From Petrolisthes cinctipes (Eukaryota; Arthropoda; Malacostraca; Decapoda; Porcellanidae), in the NCBI GenBank assembly GCA_033782935.1, contig JAWQEG010001323.1, positions 481,501 to 545,500 of the forward strand: a DNA stretch of 64,000 bases, written 5' to 3'. The notes beneath the pieces were generated by a model. The model did no database searches and was not told the DNA's origin. It saw only the letters and a program-made list of their open reading frames with translations. A program made the translations under genes and the position numbers. Shown here piece by piece: positions 50,395 through 61,215 of this stretch. Numbering within the stretch: position 1 is the stretch's first letter; each line of letters opens with the position of its first letter.

Positions 50395-51104
50395 TGCTGG
50401 TGGTAACTATGTTGCCCTCCCTCCGTATTGCGGAGGAGGCGGACATCACCGACCACCATCAATTAATGACGGATCACATAATGACGGACGGACATACAAT
50501 CAAACACCCTTGGACATTGACATTAAGAATGCATCTTTTGTTAAGTTTCATGCTACTGGTTCGGCCCAACTTGCTTGCCTCAATCCTTCCATTATGAAAC
50601 AGGTAATTGATGGCTGGGCTGGTGAGGTTGAATTAGTGAAAAAGAACTTGCGTCTGGAGACATATTGGTAAAATCATTCAATTCAAAACAGGTTACCAAT
50701 TAACTAAAATGTCGTCGTTTCCACAATTACGAGGTCGAAGCCAAGATTCCACAAGTATTCAATTCCTACAGGGGAGTAATCACCTGATAATGGAAGAGAC
50801 GGAAATAATCGTGGAAATGAGAACGCAGGACGTAATTGATGCTATAATTAAAACTTCTTTAGAGGATGATATGAGGAAGAAGACTGCAACAGTTATCTTG
50901 ACTTTTGGCAAATTTTCACTTCCAGAAACTTCCAAAATTGGTTATGAAACTGTTAGAGTAAGACCCTTTATCCCCGACCCTCTTAGATGCTTGAGCAGTC
51001 AAATATATGGACATGGTACTATAACTTGTAAGGCTTCTTTAGTGTGCTGCAGGTGCGCGACGCTTGGCCATACTGAGGTAGAGTGCACCTCAGCTGGAGA
51101 ATGA
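50395..51104 (+). pseudogene. ORF1 (gag-like) of I/Jockey LINE copy 1
   Basis: Starts near 50410 after an N-terminal acidic region read in shifted frames (MLPSLRIAEEADITDHH). It is cleanly open from 50709 to 51104. ATVILTFGKFSLPETSKIGYE is followed by the knuckle region CLSSQIYGHGTITC (second Cys of the first knuckle replaced by Ser) and CCRCATLGHTEVEC. Copy 2 keeps the Cys. It binds LINE RNA in family members. Confidence 0.75.
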
Positions 51105-51329
51105 GGTCTGCTCGGTAAAGGCATTACTGGGTATCTCCTATTAAAATGCGAGAAAGTTGGTGATGAGATTGCAAGCGACTCCATTATCCATTGTCTCGTA
51201 TACATCGGCGGTGATATCCCGACTCGTGATATGTACTATCAGTACTCAGACTGAGTCAGAGCCAAGCCAACAGGCCGATCACTCTATGCAATATACACAC
51301 ACAAATCACACCCACAGACACAAATAACA

Positions 51330-53420
51330 CTAAACACTACTCTGGAAGCTGTTGCTTGCAGAGTAAAATTTCACAACACCTATATATCCATCTGCTCTCT
51401 TTACTGTCCCCCGCGCGGCCCCATTGACAGTGATTCATTACATAATCTATTTATTCAATTTCACGGTAAAAAATTGGTATTGGGCGATTTTAATGCCCAT
51501 CACTGTCCGTGGGGAAGCTTGAGGACTGATGTTCGTGGAGGGCAGATGGAAGACAGCCTCAGTCTCCTGAACGATGGTCGAGCCACATGCAAGAGTAGAC
51601 GATCGTTCTGGTAACTTTTTCTACAATAGTATTGTCTCTGGCCTCCCCAGATATACATCAGAATTTTCTTGGGATCCTTATGACGACTCCCATGTAGTGA
51701 ACACTTTCCCACCTGTCTCTTTTATACACAACATATTTTATGGGCCCCTTTGGTACAAAAGTTTAATTACAAGAAAGCAGATTGGGGGTCTTTCGGGAGT
51801 ATCGTCAACCTAGATATATCCGGGGAGACCATAGATGAAAAGGTACTAAATTTAACACAAAACATTTAACACGCAGCTGAGGTTGCTATTCCCAAAACCT
51901 CTACAATTCGAAATAAGCGTGAAGCACATTGGTGGTCAACGGATTGCCGAGAGGCATTAAGGAAACGTAATAGGAGATACAGGATTTTTGACAAACAGCC
52001 CACTCAGAACAACTTTATAGCTTACAAACGGGCGAGGGCTGAGGCAAGGAGAGTAATTAATAGAGCTAAAAGGGACTCTTGGCGGTCGTTTGTGTCCACG
52101 GTGAATCGTTTTACACCACTTACAAAAGTCTGGTCCACTATAAAGATATTAAATAACAAACGTCCGTATACCCCCATCACCACTCTTCATCTACTACGAT
52201 CCCGTAGACGTAGCAAACATACTTGCCAGGAGTTTCTCAAACGTTAAGTAATTCAGCCAACTACGACCAGTGTTTCCTTCAACAAAAACGCACGGCTGAA
52301 CTACAAGAGATATACTTTGCCACAGAAGACATAGACTAACCATACAACCGGGAGTTTATGATAAACGAATTTTTCCTTGCCCTAAGATCCTGTAAAGACA
52401 CCAGTCCTGGACCTGACACCATTACGTACGGTATGATCCGGCATCTTGGCCAGGATAACCTGGTCAAGTTGTTAGCAGTGTACAATGATATCTGGGTATC
52501 TCATGCCTTCCCGGACTCATGACACTTTGCGTGGGTGGTTCCGATACCTAAACAGTCTGGTCGTCTTGTGAATCCCAGTTCATTTCGACCTATTGCGTTG
52601 ACTTCTTGCCTCTGTAAGGTCATGGAAAAATGATAAATAATAGGCTACTCTTTGCTTTAGAAGCGAAGTGATCGACAGTGTGGCTTCCGGAGACACCGGA
52701 GTACAGTTGATCACTTGATGAACCTGGAACATTGCATTCATTTCAAGGGCATTTGCCAATACAGAATTAATGGTAGGGGTGTACTTGGACATCTATAAAG
52801 CCTATGACATGATATGGCGACATAGTATTCTGATGAAGCTACACGGTTATGGTTTAAGAGGTAACTTGCCCATATTTATTAACAACTTTTTGCGTGACAG
52901 AGCTTTTTCTGTCACCCTTCCCTGTAACGTAATATCGGACATTGTTGTCCAAGAGAACGGGGTGCTACAGGGAAGCGTGCTTAGTCCTACACTTTTTAAC
53001 ATCATGATCAATGATATTCTGTCATCAGCTCTAGTCCCCAGGAATCTTAAATACTCGTTGTATGCTGACGATTGTGCAATGTGGCACTCGTCACGTAATG
53101 CACAATTTTCAGCAGGACGGATTCAAGCAGCGCATGATTCTGTCCACCAATGCGGCTTAGTGTGGGGCTTTAAGTTTTCCGTTCCTAAGTGTACCGGAGT
53201 AATTTTTAGTAAACGTAGAGAACCTCAAATTAACGTAACCTTTGATGGCCATCTGGTACCATTTCAAAATTCTGTTAAAGTTTTAGAATTATATTTTGAC
53301 CAAAGACTATATTTTATACATCATATTAATAATTTGCTTGTTCGTTGTAAAAAAACATGTGGAGCCGACAGAAAGTCTTTATCAATGGTGTATAATACCC
53401 TTATATTTACCCCAAATACT
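51330..53420 (+). pseudogene. ORF2 endonuclease and RT of I/Jockey LINE copy 1
   Basis: Endonuclease: SICSLYCPPRGPIDSDSL and LVLGDFNAHHCPWG around 51400-51520, followed by frame changes. Linker: EAHWWSTDCREALRKRNRRY and AYKRARAEARRVINRAKR around 51925-52080. RT: SCKDTSPGPDTITYGMI around 52390, GFRRHRSTVDHLM-like at about 52685, GVYLDIYKAYDMIWR at 52775, GVLQGSVLSPTLFNIMINDI, and catalytic SLYADDCAMWHS at about 53060. Reading from 52770 to 53420 is intact, then cut by the inserted fragment. Confidence 0.85.
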
Positions 53421-53640
53421 TAAAGCACTCCACCTCCTCCAATATTTCACCATCTAGCATCAAATTAATCCTTCTATCCTCTGCACCCCTCCTACATCTC
53501 ATTACTTTGCTCTTTGCCACGTTCACTCTCAGTTTCCTCCTCCTGCACACCAGCCCAAAGTCCGCACTAACATACTCAGTTCCTTTTCTGACTCTGCCAC
53601 TAACGCCGTATCATCAGCAAACAGTAATTGATTTAGGCCC
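53412..53640 (-). mobile_element. RTE-type LINE RT fragment inserted in reverse
   Basis: Minus strand reads NQLLFADDTALVAESEKEL, and in shifted frames a KVMRCRRGAEDRRINL-like and a CFKYLG-like block. It is the same RT region as 9025-9290 of the RTE-type LINE but from a different subfamily. It separates the RT core of the host LINE from its C-terminal block at 53650. Confidence 0.75.
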
Positions 53641-53644
53641 AACT

Positions 53645-54620
53645 CTCTACCTCTGCTGTCCACCAAAGCTAGACTATGGCTCACAAGTGTATGAGTCGGC
53701 TTCCGATACAACGCTAGGGAGATTGGATGTGTTCCAGAATAAATGTTTACGTGTGTGTTTGGGAGTTCTGAAGTGTACACTGACCAGAGACGAACGGAAG
53801 GCACCACACACACATAGCCTGTATACGAACTCAGCCTCTATAGGTGTACTGGGTGGAGAAATAAGCAATACCAGGCGATTCGAAACTTTCTGCTCCTCAC
53901 ACTCTGGTCAGAAAGTATGTATCACGAGTGTACACGGGTAGCTCGGATGGAGGTGAAGGTGAAAATACCTCCTATCCTACTTCGACGAGAACAGCTCGCC
54001 ATCAACACCGCCATATCCACCATTAGGAAGTCGGAGATCGGCAACGTGGCCAGTGCCTCCCTTCAACAACACTACTTACTACCTTCACCATGGAAGACGG
54101 AGGCCACTAGCAGTACGCCTCCACCAGCTGGCCGAGCAGCTAAATGTAGGTCTTGGGGACTGTGGCAAGTTAATTACCAACAAGATGCCGGCGAAGGAGA
54201 CACTTGGCCAACTTCCGCGTCAACGCATCATGGCTTCCAACATCGAAGGATGGCTCAAAGTCGGATGAATGTGTGGGTGCCAGTGTATGGTCGAATGAAT
54301 GTAAACTTAGGTATAGATTGCCGACACATACATCTGTATTTTCAGCAGAACTTTTTGCAATAGACAAAGTCATAGACTATGCAATAACCTCTCGTCGTCA
54401 CTACTCAATTGTAATTTTCTCAGACTCAAAGTCAGCCCTTGAGGCAATTAAATCAAGTCCAACTATTCCTAATGAAATCCAGGTTCGCATCATTAATAAG
54501 TTGCATTTATGAAACAAGTCCTTCACTCGGATCCGGGCATTGCCGTATCTATGGCAATGAACGGGCAGACTTACTTGCGAAATCGGCGGTAGAGCTCGGG
54601 GAGACTTGGGACATCCCTCG
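53645..54620 (+). pseudogene. RT C-terminus and RNase H of I/Jockey LINE copy 1
   Basis: LDYGSQVYESASDTTLGRLD and VFQNKCLRVCLGV form the RT C-terminal block (53650-53760). RNase H follows at 54200-54620: SKDGSKSDECVGASVWS (first Asp), SVFSAELFAIDKVI (Glu), IVIFSDSKSALEAI (Asp), and, after a frameshift near 54512, GHCRIYGNERADLLAKSA (His and last Asp). Remaining sequence to 54960 is 3' UTR-like. Confidence 0.85.
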
Positions 54621-54960
54621 TGATCTACCTTCGGAAAGAAATCAATTAATATTCTGTGGCAAGATCAGTGGACTAGACTGAACTAGTCAACCGGCCCAAT
54701 CGTTTGGAAGAACGAATCCTAGCACGATTAAGAACCAATTCACAAGGATAACTCATCTAGAACCATATATAGACATACGTTTTCCACCGCATTTTGACAC
54801 CTGCAATGCGGTGTTATCTATCAGTCATATCATCCTGCATTCTCGGCGATTTGTGGGGGAACGCGCTTCCCTCATAAGTTACTGCGATACAGTAAAAGTC
54901 CCCTTCAGACTCTCAGCTCTCTTAGGTGATGGGGATGGTGGCATGACTGAAAATTGATGG

Positions 54961-55298
54961 CTTTCTTGAGGGAGACCGAACTGATCAGAGTGATGTGACA
55001 TTTTATTTCTATTGTTATAATTTTTTACATATTTTTTCAGCTATGAATGATATGTTAGCTAGGTTTAGCGATTGACTTAAATAGGTTTATCGATTTGTCT
55101 ATCAAAGTCTAGCGATTGGATTGAATAGGTAGCCTTTTAGTTTAGTTAGCTATTGGTTGAATAAGTACATAGGTTAGTTTATTAGCTAGGACGTAGAATT
55201 AAGCAATGTTGATATTATTATTTGTATAAAGTTACAAAAAAATAAAACAATTAGTGTATAAGATTAGTTGTAATGATAATAATAATAATAATAATAAC

Positions 55299-55341
<43 letters not shown>

Positions 55342-55484
55342 GCATAAATTAATATGCAATAAAATAAAATAAAAAACAAAACAAATAAATATATAAATTA
55401 AATAAAACAAAATATAAATAACAAAAATAAAGGCTTTAATGACCAACGATAATGTCGATAGGAAAAAAAAATCGCCGGGGGAGA
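54961..55484. repeat. AT-rich stretch with TAA microsatellite (55268-55338)
   Basis: No gene. A TAGCGATTG.../TAGGTTTATCGATTTG-type local repeat is at 55065-55150 and (TAA)n at 55268-55338. Confidence 0.7.
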
Positions 55485-55735
55485 GGTGCTGATGGTGTAA
55501 TTGTTATCATGCTTGCCTCGCAAGCGAGAGATGCCATGTTCGATTCCCGAGTCAGTGGAATTGATGGACAATTTTCCCAGCCCCCTATGTCCCTGTTCAC
55601 CTAGCAGTAAGTAGGTACCCGGCTGTAACAGCAAGGACAGCAACCTTGTAGGCTGGGGGAAGATGTGTTGATGTAACAAGAATGACTGCCTTAATGACCA
55701 ACACTATGAGCCGATAAGCATAAAGCCCAAAATCT
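55485..55735 (+). mobile_element. tRNA-derived SINE, copy 2
   Basis: Same layout as the copy at 46735-46447 but on the plus strand. A-box-like TGGTGTAATTG at 55493-55503, B-box TGTTCGATTCC at 55537-55547, body CACCTAGCAGTAAGTAGGTA and GGCTGGGGGAAGATGTGTTG, tail ATAAAGCCCAAAATCTTCTT. It ends next to the LINE copy 2 5' end. Confidence 0.85.
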
Positions 55736-55744
55736 TCTTCTTTC

Positions 55745-57232
55745 TTGGCCGGGGGGAGGGAGGACTTTGAGACTGGGTTCTGGAGTGTGAAAGTGTTTTC
55801 TGAGTTCTTCTCTAGCTGCCTGGGCCTGCCGCACCGGCAGTACCGTAGTTTTTATATTTCATCCTTCTGGTGACCTCAGGATTAGCAGGCATTCATTCCC
55901 TCCCTAGATGTCAGTAGATACAGTAGGTGTCTGTATATAAACACTGAGATTAACTTTGTCTTCTGCTTATGGTGGATTCCCCCACTGATCGCTCTGGGTG
56001 TGAATAAACACAGTCGGACCATGCACCTGAGTGTGGATTGAGCCGTTAATTTCAGACAATAGTTGATTAGGGCAGATATATATCCTTTGTTGGCGTTTTC
56101 TTTTCCTCTCCCCACCTCCCCCCACCCTTGGGGAAAGAGGTAACTATGTTGCCCTCCATATCGCGGAGGAGGTGGACATGACTGACCACCACCACGAAAC
56201 GACGGATCACGTAATGACGGACGGACAGACACTCGAACACACTTGAAAATTGACGTGAATATTGCTTTACTTGTTTTATTTCATGCTACTGGTTTGGCCC
56301 AACTAGCCGGTCTCAATCCCTTCATAATTAAAAAGTGGGCTGGTGAGATTGAGGTTGAGTCGGTGAGGTTGAATCGGTGAAAAAAAAAAAAAACTTGCAT
56401 CTGGAGACATTCTTATCAAAACATTAATTTATAAACAAGTCACTAGCTTACTGAATGTCGACGTTTCCACGATTACGAATTTGAAGCCATTATTCCACAA
56501 GCCATGAATTCCTGTATGGGTGTAGTCACCTGTAGGGATTTAATGGTGATGGTAGAGAGGGAGATAATCGAGGAAATGAGGACACAGGACATAATTGATG
56601 CTAGATTTATAACACGTTTAGAGGAAGTTACAGTCAATAATAACCATCCACATCTCAAACAATTTACTGTCTAATGTTTTCATGTTCATATACGATATTA
56701 TTGTTTTAAGTAGTGAATAGCTGCTTGTAGTATCTTAATGAACAGATGGTACTTAACCTATTTATTGGAAAGTTTATCAGCTAAGGAACAGAGGGAAGCT
56801 GTGTAACTCGTATGTGAGTTACCATGACAATACAAGGAAGAAGGCTGCTACAGTTATCTTGACTTTTGGCAAAGTTTCACTTCTTGAAACTGTCAAAATC
56901 GGTTATGAAATTGTTAAAGTAAGATTCTTTATTCTCAACCATCTTCGATGCTCGAACTGTCAAATCTATGGACATGGCTTCTTCACCAGTGTGCGGCAGG
57001 TGCGCAACGCCTGTACATACTGAGGAACAGTGCACGTCAGAAGATGTCAGTTGCTTTCACTGTAAAGGGGCTCACCCCACTTCCTCAAGGGATTGTCCCA
57101 AGTGGAAACTGGAGAAGGTGTGCTCGGTGAAGGCAGTACAAGGTTTCTCCTATTATGATGCGAGGAAGGTGTCGATGGGATCACAAGCGACACCCTCACC
57201 CAATGCCTCTTATAAAAAGCCGCGTACACACT
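55745..57232 (+). mobile_element. I/Jockey LINE copy 2, 5' third only
   Basis: Begins with GGGGGGAGGGAGGACTTTGAG and follows copy 1 through the 5' UTR and ORF1 without the two DNA transposons of copy 1. A ~190-bp segment at about 56625-56815 is unique to this copy. It ends near 57232 in ORF1, at the PIF/Harbinger region. Confidence 0.8.
56816..57232 (+). pseudogene. ORF1 zinc-knuckle region of I/Jockey LINE copy 2
   Basis: AATVILTFGKVSLLETVKIGYE, then CSNCQIYGHG (both Cys present), and, after a frameshift near 56970, CGRCATPVHTEEQC and CFHCKGAHPTSSRDC. Three CCHC knuckles are thus present, one more than is legible in copy 1. Coding stops near 57232. Confidence 0.75.
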
Positions 57233-57319
57233 AGGGGTTATGAGTCTGGGCGGTGTTGCTGGGAGCTGGAATTGGTGCCCCCAGGGCTGTTGGCAACACT
57301 CCCCAAGTGAATTTAGCCA

Positions 57320-58100
57320 GTGGGCATTTTGGGGTGGGAACGCGCCAACGCGGACTCACAGAACCAGTGATGCCAGTACTTGGAATTTTTCCCAAGATCT
57401 TGGGATTTTAGACTCAACCTTGGCATCTTGGTATTTACAGTACAAATTCAAATAAATCTTGGAATTTTTTAGTTCACATAAACATTAACTCAATTTGTTA
57501 ATTAAATTCACCTCTTCGCACTTCTCCTTCACCTATCCTACCCCTACTATCTTCCCCTTCACTTATATTCATATTCGATTAGATTTCGTGGCTACTGAGA
57601 GACGAAATTAGACGGGTTTTTTTGGTGACCACGGGATGGACAGGAACTGGACGAGTGAAAAGTAGGATGTATTGATGTAGTGCTACGAGTGGACTGAGAT
57701 TGAGTTCGTTCCGGAAAGTTGTTCCATGCCATAGCTGGGAACCGTCAAATACTCTCATAAAGGATGTCAGAGGTGGGCATTGTTATCAAAGGCAGAAAGA
57801 GGAGGAATCCCGGGCGAAGACGAATGATACGACAACTCTGTATGTGCGGGAAGATGAAGATGCTTCTGAAGATCAGTCAGACAGCATTGTTTTTCTTCAG
57901 TCCTAACTTCATAAGTGAGTGTTATGTTTTCTTAAGCATATTTTTAAATGTATACTATTATAATTTTGCATTACACATTATTTTATGTTGATCTTGGAAT
58001 TTCTTGGAATTTTTGGCGCGGCAATCTTGGGTATTCTGTAAAATTCCACTGGCAACAGTGCACAGAACGCCAAGCCACTCTCCGTGTGTCGTTGAGAGTG
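57320..58100. other. Non-coding stretch left of the MADF gene
   Basis: No supportable coding region. CTTGGAATTTT and its reverse variants recur at about 57379, 57463, 57995 and 58002. Confidence 0.4.
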
Positions 58101-58130
58101 TATGTATGTCGCTTCTTTTTTCTCCTCACC

Positions 58131-58435
58131 ATGACTGAAGAAATTCAAAACATTGAATGGACACGGGCCACTACCCTGTATTTCATAGATCTCCTTAAAC
58201 AACATCCATGCCTCTGGCAAGTTAGAAACAAGGAATACAAAAACAAATCCGTGAGGAATGCTAGGTTAGTAAATGTTTTAAATAACTAAAAAATTCTGGG
58301 TCTACCACAGTACAATTCTAGTTTGAATTTTAACTGCAATTTTAATAATACTTTATATATTCATATGTTTTAACTATCTACATAACTTTATTGTTTATTT
58401 TCAGCCTTCGGGCTGCTATTGCTAATAAACCGTTA

Positions 58436-58475
<40 letters not shown>

Positions 58476-58719
58476 TATCAACGACCTAACAAGTACAAGA
58501 AGTTATGCTGTGACAACAGAAGACATCATGAAGAAGTTACATACGCTGAGGTCCCAGTTCAGGCGAGAGGTGAAAACTGTCAAGGCATCGCAGAGATCAG
58601 GGGTGGGGACAGACGTCGTCTATATACCAAAGTTATGGTGTTACAACTCTCTGTCTTTCCTTGGTGATGGTGATATTCTTCGGGATTCAACTTCTACTTT
58701 AGACGAAGTACCCACTCAG
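58131..58719 (+). pseudogene. MADF-domain accessory gene of the PIF/Harbinger element, 2 exons, frame broken by ATT repeat
   Basis: Exon 1: 58131-58264, from MTEEIQNIEWTRA, with the MADF start LYFIDLLKQHPCLWQV and YKNKSVRNA, and donor GCTAG|GTTAGT. Exon 2: acceptor TTATTTTCAG| at 58404, entering in phase with LRAAIANK. An (ATT)n microsatellite at 58436-58472 then shifts the frame. The second MADF half TTEDIMKKLHTLRSQFRREV and YIPKLWCYNSLSFLGD is in another phase up to the donor CCACTCAG|GTAAGT at 58719. MADF proteins of these elements aid DNA binding and nuclear import of the transposase. No later exon was found. Confidence 0.75.
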
Positions 58720-59167
58720 GTAAGTTAATGAGTACCAGTATTTCTTATTAATAAACGAATAAATTGTATACTGCATATTAAGTGTTTATTTAGCTTCAAA
58801 ATAAGATATCATTATGTAAATGTATATGATATTAGGTAGTAAATATTAGGCTACAATAGATTGTGATTATTTTAATTTTTACATGTACATATTAGTAAAG
58901 TAAGCAAAACATATAATATAGGCCAACTCAAATAAATATATCACACCCCTTTAACTTCATACAAACTTTATTCAACTATTTTCCAACAAGTAGCCTAACT
59001 AGGGCCACTAGGCTAGTGACTAAATATATCAAATAGTTAATTCCGCTTTCTCTTGCATGACTAGGCTACCTCTATCTTACAAACTTTCTTCTACTCTTTT
59101 TCCAACAAGTAGCCTACCTAGGCTAGTGACTAGCTAGTAACTCCAAAGAGTGAATTGCATGACTAGG

Positions 59168-59972
59168 CTACCTCTCTGCCATACCACACATACGATACTG
59201 CCATGGTACAGCGCCTTCACTGAAATAATGTTTGAATTCATGTCTGATATTCTTTGCTTCTTCTGTGGTGTTTCTTCGCCACCTCTCCAAAGGTACAAGT
59301 TGTCTGTCATCACTCCATGAAAAAGGCACTACTGTTCCCTCCATGTAATTTTCTTTGTCCATACTTCCTACAGGAGTGTAGGCTACCTCATAGTTTCTAC
59401 GTAAATAATTGTGAAGGGCTGTGCAGGCTAGGACAATTTTCTCCACTTTCCTTGCTCCCAGATTTATTACACTTTGGAAAATTCGGAACTTGCCCGTCAT
59501 TATTCCAAAAGCGTTCTCCACTATGCGGCGTGCACGCGCGATAGTCTGTAGGAGAAGATACGTTCTAGTTCATCTTTTTTTGAAGGGGTAGGGCTTCATG
59601 AAGTACCGTTTCAGCGGGAATGCGTCATCTCCTACAAAGACATACGGTAGAGTTCTGTAGCTCCCAGGCAGCTGTTCATCCTCGGGAAGTAAAGCGGCTC
59701 CTTTTTCCAGATGACGACACAGGGTAGAGTTTGCCCACACTCCACAGTCAGAAACTCTTCCGTTTGTCCCAACATCCACATACATATATTCACAGTTTGC
59801 ATTCACTACAGCCAAAAGAACTATGCTGTGAGAACCCTTGTAATTAAAGTAATATAATCCACTGTCGCTTGGAGGTCGTATGCTTCCCGTCCACAGCTCC
59901 AATACAGTGGGGAGAGTGCCACTTCTCAAACTCTTTTGCAACTGATTTCCATTCATTTGGTGTTGTTGGCAT
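59168..59972 (-). pseudogene. PIF/Harbinger transposase (DDE_Tnp_4), last exon, two frameshifts
   Basis: The exon opens after AATTTTTTGCAG| at 59973 with ATG and an EWKSVAKEFEKWHSPHCIGA-like start, then VDGKH (first catalytic Asp). A frameshift near 59870 leads to RPPSDSGLYYFNYKGSHSIV, VDVGTNGRVSDCGVW and PYVFVGDDAFPLKRY (second Asp). A second frameshift lies between 59570 and 59521. It ends with the ENAFGIMTGKFRIF block (Glu) and CTALHNYLRR, stop at 59168. The order and residues are standard for this family. Upstream exons are not visible. Confidence 0.85.
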
Positions 59973-59980
59973 CTGCAAAA

Positions 59981-60535
59981 AATTATATATACTCTTTAGT
60001 ATGTGTGTGATTTATTCTTTGGAGTTGGAAATGTATTTAATTACATTATTTCCCCCAAAGGTGGTGAGGCAGACTAAGGCAACATATATCATGAACACAG
60101 ACATGTGAACAGTCATGCGCAATATATATGGGTGTCTCATAAGTTTCTCAGAAAAATTAAACCAGTTGCATACTTATGCAATTCTAAGCATAAAATACTC
60201 TATAAGTATGGGTGTTTTAAGTGAGGGTTTACTGGTGACTCAATTATTAAATCTGGTGAGTAGAGACGGTAGGGAGGAACGGTACCATTGACATGTTGAC
60301 GTTTCTCTATACTTTTTTTTTTTTTTTTTTTTTACTTTGTTTCCATTCTGAATTATACTATTCTATTAATAATCGTTAGGAAAGTAATTATTCTACAGAA
60401 GTATGTCACTTTAATGTCGGGTAAGCTTAAAATGCACGTAAATTTAATGGAGGAATAAAATGTTAATGCTGCATACCAGTGGGACGAGAGATGCCACACA
60501 CACACACACACACAGCCAGGGCCCAGGGCCCAGGT
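59981..60535. repeat. No gene; poly-T (60309-60334) and CA run (60496-60513)
   Basis: No supportable coding region. Confidence 0.6.
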
Positions 60536-60648
60536 AGTAACTTTATAGCATACAAACATGCGAAGGCTGAGGCTGGGAGAGTAATTAAAAGAGCTAAATA
60601 GGACTCCTCTTGGTTGTATGTGCCAACGTTGAATCGTTTTACTCCCAC
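60536..60648 (+). mobile_element. ~113-bp fragment of the I/Jockey LINE ORF2 linker
   Basis: Matches 52009-52125 of LINE copy 1 in the same orientation (AACTTTATAGC(A/T)TACAAAC..., GTGAATCGTTTTAC-like end), with about 15-20 percent differences by eye. It encodes the NFIAYKxAxAEAxRVI segment. Isolated, no flanking LINE sequence. Confidence 0.75.
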
Positions 60649-60659
60649 ACGCACACAGC

Positions 60660-61215
60660 TACACTAACACCCATGTCAGCAAATGGTAGTAGATATTATG
60701 TAAAGAACAGACCATGAACTAAACTTTCCTAGAAACTATAGTTATAACAACAATTCCGAGTGTGTTGGGACAAGACATTTTTTTGTACAGTATATCATAT
60801 TATTTATCTATCTGGTTTGGATAGAATGTGAGGGTAGAGTTATGTCCATGTCAGACCCCAATAAACATTTATTGGTATAGTGAAACCAGCACAGCTGGAT
60901 TGCTATAGAATTCTCAAGCCCAGGCCCCGTATAGGCATAATCTGGGTTGGAAGGGTCAATTCCGTGACGTTCATCAGAAGTAAATAAAATTCAAATCTGG
61001 CGCTGTACTGATAGTGGAGCCACCTGGTGGTGGCGTGGTGAGGTATTAAGCCCCTCCTCCGCTGAATACCGCTCGACCACTCTGTCGCGGAACACGTCTC
61101 AGTCAACATCTACGCTCCTCGCTGCTACGCTATGGTATTGTGTCACGTGTTCCTGCTAATATTTTCTTTTGTGTTCTAGTGGCTAGCCTGCTTTGCAGAT
61201 GTATCGTGTGTGTAT
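60660..61215. other. No gene seen
   Basis: No supportable coding region or repeat. Confidence 0.5.

Larger units (their letters stand above)
47804..54960 (+). mobile_element. I/Jockey-superfamily LINE (copy 1) carrying three nested insertions
   Basis: Plus-strand order: G-rich 5' start with ACTTTGAGACCGAGTCG, 5' UTR, gag-like ORF1 (about 50400-51104), endonuclease (51350-51600), RT (51900-53420), RT C-terminal block (53650-53930), RNase H (54190-54620) and 3' UTR. Insertions at 47897-48943, 49139-50325 and about 53412-53640 interrupt it. RNase H together with a CCHC ORF1 suggests an I-type or related clade. Many stops and frameshifts show it is old. A second copy of its 5' third is at 55745-57232. 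Confidence 0.85.
57233..59980. mobile_element. PIF/Harbinger DNA transposon, degenerate, with convergent MADF and transposase genes
   Basis: A plus-strand MADF-domain gene (58131-58719) faces a minus-strand DDE_4-type transposase (59972-59168). The pairing of a Myb/SANT/MADF accessory gene with a transposase is the standard PIF/Harbinger layout. The left end may be near CGCGTACACACTAG (57220-57233), but no matching inverted end was found downstream, so the element limits are uncertain and the right end is probably lost. Confidence 0.75.

Noticed and set aside
53529..53813. 94-codon minus-strand gene
   Set aside because: Part is the inserted RTE-type RT fragment (FADDT box) and part is antisense to the host LINE's C-terminal block.
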